DNA of 11,500 bases from Acidobacteriaceae bacterium (GTDB lineage: Bacteria > Acidobacteriota > Terriglobia > Terriglobales > Acidobacteriaceae): contig PLSH01000376.1 in assembly GCA_003165095.1 (NCBI GenBank), forward strand, positions 20,053 to 31,552, given 5' to 3'. Both the position numbers and the translations under genes were made by a program. This document shows positions 6,567 through 11,500 of this stretch, one piece after another. A model generated the notes under the pieces. The model was not told the origin of the DNA and searched no databases. It saw only the letters and a program-made list of their open reading frames with translations. Numbering within the stretch: position 1 is the first letter of the stretch; each line of letters begins with the position of its first letter.

Positions 6567-8096
6567 CTACCGCTGCAGGCTGTAGTCCGCCTTGGTGGTC
6601 CTGGCGCCGGCCTGGACCGGGGTGAGAAGCTGTGTGCGGTCCCATCCTCCGCCGAGAGCCTGCACCAGTTGAACCGAGGACATCATCTCTTCCACCTGAA
6701 GAGTGTTTAGCGTTTCCTGGTCGTCAAGCAGGGTGGTCTGCGCGATGGTGACATCGACGTATGGATCGACCCCGGTGTTATAGCGCTGTGTCTCCAGGTC
6801 AAGATACTGCTGGGCCGACTGCACCGCTTCCTGCTGCTTGAGAATCTGCTGCGAGTAAACGCGCGCGGCCGCCAGCGCATCCTCCACCTGCTGGAAGGCG
6901 GTGAGGACCGTCTCGCGGTAGGTGGCCAGGTCCGCATTGTAGGTGGCGACGTACTGATGCAACTCCGCGCGGTAAAGGCCGCCGTCGAAGACGACTTGCG
7001 ACGCGGAGGGGCCGATCGACCAGACCCGGCTGGGCCAGTCGAAGAGGTTCTTGAGCATGGAGCCCTCGAATCCCCCCGCGGCGGAGATTGTCACTTGCGG
7101 AAAGAACGCGCCGTAACCGATGCCGATGGTCGCGTTGGCCGCGGCGAGAGTGCGTTCGGAGGCGGCGATATCGGGGCGGCGCTCAACCAATTGCGAGGGC
7201 ACGCCGGTGGGAATGGGCGGAGGAACATAAACCATCGGTTTCACGGGAATGGAAAAGTCGGTAGCGATTTTGCCGAGTAGTACAGCGATGGCGTGTTCGT
7301 ATTGCGCACGCGACAGCGCGACGTTTACGTCAGCGGACTGCGCTGCCTGGAGCGTGGTCCTGGCTTCGACGACGGAGATTTGATCGCCGGTCCCGGCATC
7401 GTACGCACCCTGCGCCGCATCCAGCGCCTTCTGGTCGGCGGCGACCGTCTTGTCGAGAATCTGCTGGAGCATGTCCTGGCCGCGAATCTCAAAGTAATAT
7501 TCGGCCAGACTGGATTGTTCGGTGAGTTTTTCGAGTTCCAGATCGGCAGCGCTGGCCTGGGCGGTGTATTGCGCTTCGTGCACCTCGTTGCGAATCTTGC
7601 CCCAGAGATCGGGCGTCCAGGTGACATCGATCGGGGCCGACCACAGCGAGGAGGTCTTTCCCACACTGGTTTGCGATGAGTTCGACAGATTGGAAGAACT
7701 GCGCGAGCGAGTCCAGGAGGGACCGGCAGTGATGGCAGGCCAGTACTGCGAGCGCGCCTCGGCGATCATGGCGCGGGCTTCCATGTATTCCTGGAACGAG
7801 ACCTTGATGTTCTGGTTGTCAATGTTGAGCTGTTCTTCCAGCGCGTTCAATTCCGGTTCGCGGAAGAGCTCCCACCAATTGCCGCGGATCATGGCGTCCT
7901 GGGGGCTGGCGACCTTCCAACCGTCGGCATCGTGAAAGTTGACAGTCGATTCCTTGTAATTGGGAGCGGTGACCGCGGGTGGTGCGGGAGCGCGATAAGG
8001 CGGTCCGACATGGCAACCGGCAATGAACGCGAGCAAGCTCAAAGCGCCTGCGGCAAGGGCGAACTGGGTGCGGTAGTGTGGCTCGGGCATGGTCAT
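6567..8096 (-). CDS. NodT/TolC-family outer-membrane efflux lipoprotein
   Basis: A 509-aa outer-membrane channel for the RND pump encoded just upstream. A lipoprotein signal peptide ends in the lipobox IAGC, giving acylated Cys28, followed by HVGPPYRAP (29-37), the classic CxVGPxY start of mature NodT-type proteins. Two repeated OEP halves follow: DLWGKIRNEV (163-172) with the coiled helices to about 275, then PSQLVERRPDIAASE (300-314), FFPQVTISAAGGF (331-343), the QVVFDGGLYRAEL strand (367-379) and helices to about 480. Length is normal for the family. The gene begins 13 bases after the permease stop, so they form one operon. Two ATGs compete: 8096, with AAGGA very close, and 8090 (two residues shorter), where the AAGG-to-ATG spacing of nine bases is better. 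It ends 19 bases from the convergent zinc-ribbon gene, with no clear terminator. Confidence 0.94.
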   Translation of the reverse strand: MTMPEPHYRTQFALAAGALSLLAFIAGCHVGPPYRAPAPPAVTAPNYKESTVNFHDADGWKVASPQDAMIRGNWWELFREPELNALEEQLNIDNQNIKVSFQEYMEARAMIAEARSQYWPAITAGPSWTRSRSSSNLSNSSQTSVGKTSSLWSAPIDVTWTPDLWGKIRNEVHEAQYTAQASAADLELEKLTEQSSLAEYYFEIRGQDMLQQILDKTVAADQKALDAAQGAYDAGTGDQISVVEARTTLQAAQSADVNVALSRAQYEHAIAVLLGKIATDFSIPVKPMVYVPPPIPTGVPSQLVERRPDIAASERTLAAANATIGIGYGAFFPQVTISAAGGFEGSMLKNLFDWPSRVWSIGPSASQVVFDGGLYRAELHQYVATYNADLATYRETVLTAFQQVEDALAAARVYSQQILKQQEAVQSAQQYLDLETQRYNTGVDPYVDVTIAQTTLLDDQETLNTLQVEEMMSSVQLVQALGGGWDRTQLLTPVQAGARTTKADYSLQR

Positions 8097-8109
8097 TTTC
8101 CTTCTCGTG

Positions 8110-11100
8110 TTACGATGCCGCTCCCTCAGTTTGTGGACGGAGCCGCGCAGGAACTCTCTTCAGCGAGCGCGTGCGCATGCGGTCCATCAGCAGGTAGACG
8201 ACGGGAGTGGTATAGAGCGTGAGCAGTTGGCTCAGCACCAGGCCGCCGACGATGGTGATGCCCAGGGGGTGGCGCAGTTCCGAGCCGGTGCCGGTTCCGA
8301 AGGCCAGCGGTAGCGCTCCGCAAATGGCGCACATGGTGGTCATCATGATGGGGCGGAAACGCAACATGCAGGCTTCAAAGATGGCGTCGCGCGTGCTCTT
8401 GCCGTCGTTGCGCTCGGCCTGCAACGCGAAATCGATCATCATAATGGCGTTTTTCTTCACAATGCCAATCAGAAGAATGATGCCGATAATGGAGATCACG
8501 TTGAGATCGACGTGAAAGAGCATGAGAGCGAGCATGGCGCCCACACTTGCCGAAGGCAGCGTGGAGATGATGGTGAGCGGGTGAATAAGGCTCTCATAAA
8601 GGATGCCGAGCACGATGAAGACGGAAAGCAGCGCGGTGACCACCAGAATCGGCAGCGTCGCTATCGATTGCTGGTAGGCCTGTGCGGTTCCGGCAAAGAA
8701 TCCGAGGATCGTGCCGGGCATGCCCAACTGCTGCTCCATTTCAGTCACCTCGCGCGTGGCGTCTGAAAGCGAGACGCCGGCTGCGAGGTTAAAGGAGACT
8801 GTAACGGACGGAAAGAGGCCGGTATGGTTCACCTGGAGGGGCGTGGTGCCGGTGTGCGGCGTCATGATGCTAAGCAGAGGCGAAATGGAGTCGATGCTCC
8901 CGCCGGATGCGGATTTATTGGGAATGAAGTATATATTGTTGAGCCCGGAGGGGTCCTGCCAGTATGGCGGCGCCACTTCCATCACCACGTAGTACTGGTT
9001 GAGCGGCGTGTAGATGACGGAAACTTCAGACTGTCCGAAGGCGCTGTAGAGCGATGAATCGAGAGATTGGGAGGTCTGGCCCAGGCGTGCCGCGGTGGTG
9101 CGATCGTAGGAGAGCATCTCCTGCAGGCCGCCGTTCTGCTGGTCGGTATTCACGTCCTGCAGGCCGGGAAGTTTTTTCATATTATTAAGCAATATTGGGC
9201 CCCAGTGGGCCAGATCGTCGATGCTGTCGGTCTGAATGGTGTATTGATACAGCGCGCCGCCGCCGCGTCCTCCGATGCGCAGATCCTGCGCGGGCTGCAG
9301 AAAGGCCGAAGCAACGGGCAAGCGGTTCATCTTCGGCCGCAGGCGGTTGATCACGTCCATCGCCGAAGTCTGGCGTACGGCGCACGATGGACTGCTTTCA
9401 GTGCAGTTGCTGCCCAGGGGTTTGAGCGCGATGAACATGAATCCGCCGTTGCCGCTCCCGGTGTAAGCGTTGACGTGCGCTATGGCGGGATCGGCTTTGA
9501 CGACGTTGACCAGCGATTGACTCGAGAAGTTCATCAACGGGAAAGAGGCATCCTGCGGCCCTTGCACCTGACCCATGATCACTCCTGTGTCCTGCTGCGG
9601 GAAGAAGCCCCAGGGGATTTTCCAGATGACGAGACCATTCAGTGCAATGGTGAGCAGGAGGACGATCAAGATCAATCCCGGATTATCAAGCACCCAAACC
9701 AGAGAGTGCCGATAGATTGAGATCATGCCATTGAATCCCTTCTCGCTGGTCCGATAGAGAAAGTTGTGCTTCTCGCCTTCCTTGTGCGCTTTGAGGATGT
9801 ATGCGCACATGCACGGCGTCGCGGTGAGGGAAATGATCATCGAAATGACAATGGCCGTTGAAAGCGTCACTGCGAATTCGCGAAACAGCCGTCCGATGAT
9901 GCCGGCCATCAGGAGGATGGGAATGAAAACGGCAATCAGCGACATGCTGATGGTGAAAATCGTAGAACCGATCTCCTGGGAGCCTTTCATCGCAGCGGCA
10001 AAGGGCTCCATGCCGTTTTCGACGTGCCGGGTAATGTTCTCCATGACCACGATGGCGTCGTCAACCACAAACCCGGTGGCGATGGTCAGCGCCATAAGCG
10101 ACAGGTTGTCGAGCGTGTAGCCGAACATATACATCGCGGCGAAGGTCCCGATGAGCGAAGTCGGCACGGCAACAAAGGGGATGAGTGTGGCGCGCGGGCT
10201 GCGCAGAAATACGAAGACCATCAGGATGACGAGGCAAACCGATCCGATCAGCGCCTTGTACACGGTATTAACCGAGGCGCGAATCGTGGTCGTGCGGTCA
10301 AGAACGATGGTCGTGGTGATGCCCTGGGGAAGGACTGCCTCAAGAAATGGCAACTGCGCCTTGATGCGGTCCACGGTCTGAATAATGTTGGCGCCGGGCT
10401 GTCGGAAGATGGTGATAAAAGCAGCCTTTTTCCCATCCGCATATCCGGCAGAGCGCAGGTTTTGCGTGGAGTTCACCACATCGGCGACATCTTCAAGGCG
10501 CACGGCCGCGCCATTGTGGTAGCCGACAATCAGCGGCCGGTATTCGTCGGCCAGTGAGATCTGATCGTTGGTGATGATGTCGGCGGTGAGGTTGCCATTG
10601 GAGAGCTGGCCACGCGGCCGGTCGGAGTTCTGCAGACTGAGAACGGATTGCACGTTGCCGAGTGTAAGCCCGAAACTTTCGAGCTTGGTGGGATTGATCT
10701 CGACGCGTACCGAGGGCGTGGCTCCGCCTTGCACTCCCACTTGCCCGACACCTTGAATCTGCGATAGCTTCTGCTCCAGGATCGTGGAGGCAAGGTCATA
10801 GAGCTTCGTCACGTCGTACTTGTTTGAAGTGAGGCTGAGAAGCATGATCGGCGAATCGGCGGGATTCACCTTGCGATAGGAGGGATTGGAGGGCAGGTTC
10901 GCAGGCAGATAAGTCCGCGCTGCGTTAATGGCAGCCTGCACGTCACGGGCGGCGCCGTCGATGTTGCGGCTGAGGTCGAACTGGAGGGTTACATTGGTGC
11001 TGCCGAGCGAACTCGATGAGGTCATCTCGGTGATGCCGGCGATGTGGCTGAACTGGCGCTCGAGGGGTGTGGCGACAGAAGCCGCCATGATCTGCGCACT

Positions 11101-11262
11101 GGCGCCGGGCAGGCCGGCGGAGACGCTGATGGTGGGGAAGTCGACCTGCGGCAGCGGGGCCACGGGCAGCACCACAAAGGCGATGCCGCCTGCGATGGCC
11201 ACGGCAACGGTGAGCAGCGTGGTGGCGACCGGGCGCCGGATGAATGGAGACGAAAGGCTCAT
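8110..11262 (-). CDS. RND-family multidrug efflux permease (MdtB/MdtC-like)
   Basis: A complete 1050-aa inner-membrane proton/drug antiporter of the HAE-1 type. The N-terminus [17 protein letters not shown] is typical, with TM1 at about 12-33. TM4 carries the proton-relay pair D401-D402 in [20 protein letters not shown] (396-415), a wording characteristic of MdtB/MdtC. TM10 has [13 protein letters not shown] (934-946), its K937 matching AcrB K940. TM11 starts at FRPIMMTT (969-976), where R970 matches AcrB R971. Two large periplasmic loops lie at about 34-335 and 550-865. All relay residues are present, so it should be active. It overlaps the preceding permease gene by four bases (ATGA, 11259-11262) and has GGAG five bases before its ATG. 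MdtB and MdtC are known to form a mixed trimer. An odd feature is a short loop insert with two cysteines, C620 and C627. The drug substrate cannot be read from sequence. Confidence 0.95.
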   Translation of the reverse strand: MSLSSPFIRRPVATTLLTVAVAIAGGIAFVVLPVAPLPQVDFPTISVSAGLPGASAQIMAASVATPLERQFSHIAGITEMTSSSSLGSTNVTLQFDLSRNIDGAARDVQAAINAARTYLPANLPSNPSYRKVNPADSPIMLLSLTSNKYDVTKLYDLASTILEQKLSQIQGVGQVGVQGGATPSVRVEINPTKLESFGLTLGNVQSVLSLQNSDRPRGQLSNGNLTADIITNDQISLADEYRPLIVGYHNGAAVRLEDVADVVNSTQNLRSAGYADGKKAAFITIFRQPGANIIQTVDRIKAQLPFLEAVLPQGITTTIVLDRTTTIRASVNTVYKALIGSVCLVILMVFVFLRSPRATLIPFVAVPTSLIGTFAAMYMFGYTLDNLSLMALTIATGFVVDDAIVVMENITRHVENGMEPFAAAMKGSQEIGSTIFTISMSLIAVFIPILLMAGIIGRLFREFAVTLSTAIVISMIISLTATPCMCAYILKAHKEGEKHNFLYRTSEKGFNGMISIYRHSLVWVLDNPGLILIVLLLTIALNGLVIWKIPWGFFPQQDTGVIMGQVQGPQDASFPLMNFSSQSLVNVVKADPAIAHVNAYTGSGNGGFMFIALKPLGSNCTESSPSCAVRQTSAMDVINRLRPKMNRLPVASAFLQPAQDLRIGGRGGGALYQYTIQTDSIDDLAHWGPILLNNMKKLPGLQDVNTDQQNGGLQEMLSYDRTTAARLGQTSQSLDSSLYSAFGQSEVSVIYTPLNQYYVVMEVAPPYWQDPSGLNNIYFIPNKSASGGSIDSISPLLSIMTPHTGTTPLQVNHTGLFPSVTVSFNLAAGVSLSDATREVTEMEQQLGMPGTILGFFAGTAQAYQQSIATLPILVVTALLSVFIVLGILYESLIHPLTIISTLPSASVGAMLALMLFHVDLNVISIIGIILLIGIVKKNAIMMIDFALQAERNDGKSTRDAIFEACMLRFRPIMMTTMCAICGALPLAFGTGTGSELRHPLGITIVGGLVLSQLLTLYTTPVVYLLMDRMRTRSLKRVPARLRPQTEGAAS

Positions 11263-11500
11263 GCGCTCTCCGTTCCCGGCTCCTGCTTGCTGGTGGCTAC
11301 CTGCGAGGCGCGGCGGCCGGTGAACCGATGCGCGAGGTTGTCAAAGAAGATGTAAATCACCGGCGTGGTGTAAAACGTGAGGAGCTGGCTGAGCAGCAGG
11401 CCGCCGACCATGGCGATGCCGAGCGGACGGCGCAACTCAGAGCCGAGGCCGGTTCCGACGGCCAGCGGAATACCGGCCAGCAGCGCGGCCATGGTGGTCA
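11259..11500 (-). CDS. RND-family efflux permease, C-terminal end only
   Basis: Only the last 79 residues before the TGA at 11259-11261 are visible; the rest lies beyond the window. The segment begins [19 protein letters not shown] and continues [20 protein letters not shown], then [20 protein letters not shown], covering the end of TM11 and TM12 of an HAE-1 RND permease. It is clearly paralogous to the C-terminus of the next gene in the operon ([19 protein letters not shown], then [20 protein letters not shown]). The last 18 or so residues are a hydrophilic tail. With the ATGA overlap to the second permease, the arrangement matches MdtB-MdtC type operons. A membrane-fusion (adaptor) gene is expected further upstream but cannot be seen. 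Confidence 0.93.
   Translation of the reverse strand, partial: TTMAALLAGIPLAVGTGLGSELRRPLGIAMVGGLLLSQLLTFYTTPVIYIFFDNLAHRFTGRRASQVATSKQEPGTESA

Noticed and set aside
8219..10557. Several plus-strand open frames within the RND permease gene
   Set aside because: All are antisense to a full-length permease with intact motifs, and their translations show no domain.

Overview
The window looks like a chromosomal piece of a GC-rich Gram-negative bacterium, most likely an Acidobacteriota (Terriglobia-like) soil organism. This is inferred from the gene mix: a secreted DUF1800 protein, a small exported carboxypeptidase-regulatory-like protein beside an ECF sigma/anti-sigma pair, a large TPR-rich Slt-type transglycosylase, and a tandem RND pump with a NodT-type outer-membrane lipoprotein. 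No rRNA, tRNA, IS element, phage gene or CRISPR array is visible. Nearly all the sequence is explained by nine protein genes, two of them cut by the window edges.

Layout. Positions 1-1848 (minus) hold a secreted DUF1800 protein whose C-terminus lies outside the window. Positions 1994-3428 (minus) hold a compact unit: ECF-type sigma factor, then a soluble ZAS-type anti-sigma factor overlapping it by 4 bases (GTGA), then, 41 bases on, a small exported beta-sandwich (CarboxypepD_reg-like) protein. Divergent from the sigma gene across a 207-base gap is an 804-aa Slt70-like lytic transglycosylase (3636-6050, plus). That gap carries an ECF-like promoter motif facing the transglycosylase. Next is a 233-base leader and an 87-aa zinc-ribbon protein of unknown function (6284-6547, plus). 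Converging on it from the right is an efflux operon on the minus strand: the end of one RND permease (11259-11500), a complete second RND permease (8110-11262), and a NodT/TolC-type outer-membrane lipoprotein (6567-8096).

How it fits together. The left-centre looks like an envelope module: a sigma/anti-sigma switch, an exported protein and a peptidoglycan-cleaving enzyme, possibly under one ECF regulon. The right is an MdtBC-like two-permease efflux system with its own outer-membrane channel; the adaptor (MFP) gene would be expected upstream, beyond position 11500.

The most interesting unexplained signal is in the leader of the zinc-ribbon gene. One CCTCCGTT segment (6187-6194) can pair with the gene's own Shine-Dalgarno (6272-6278) or with either of two AACGGAG copies (6171-6177, 6224-6230). 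This is the geometry of a translational RNA switch. It is a prediction from base complementarity only.
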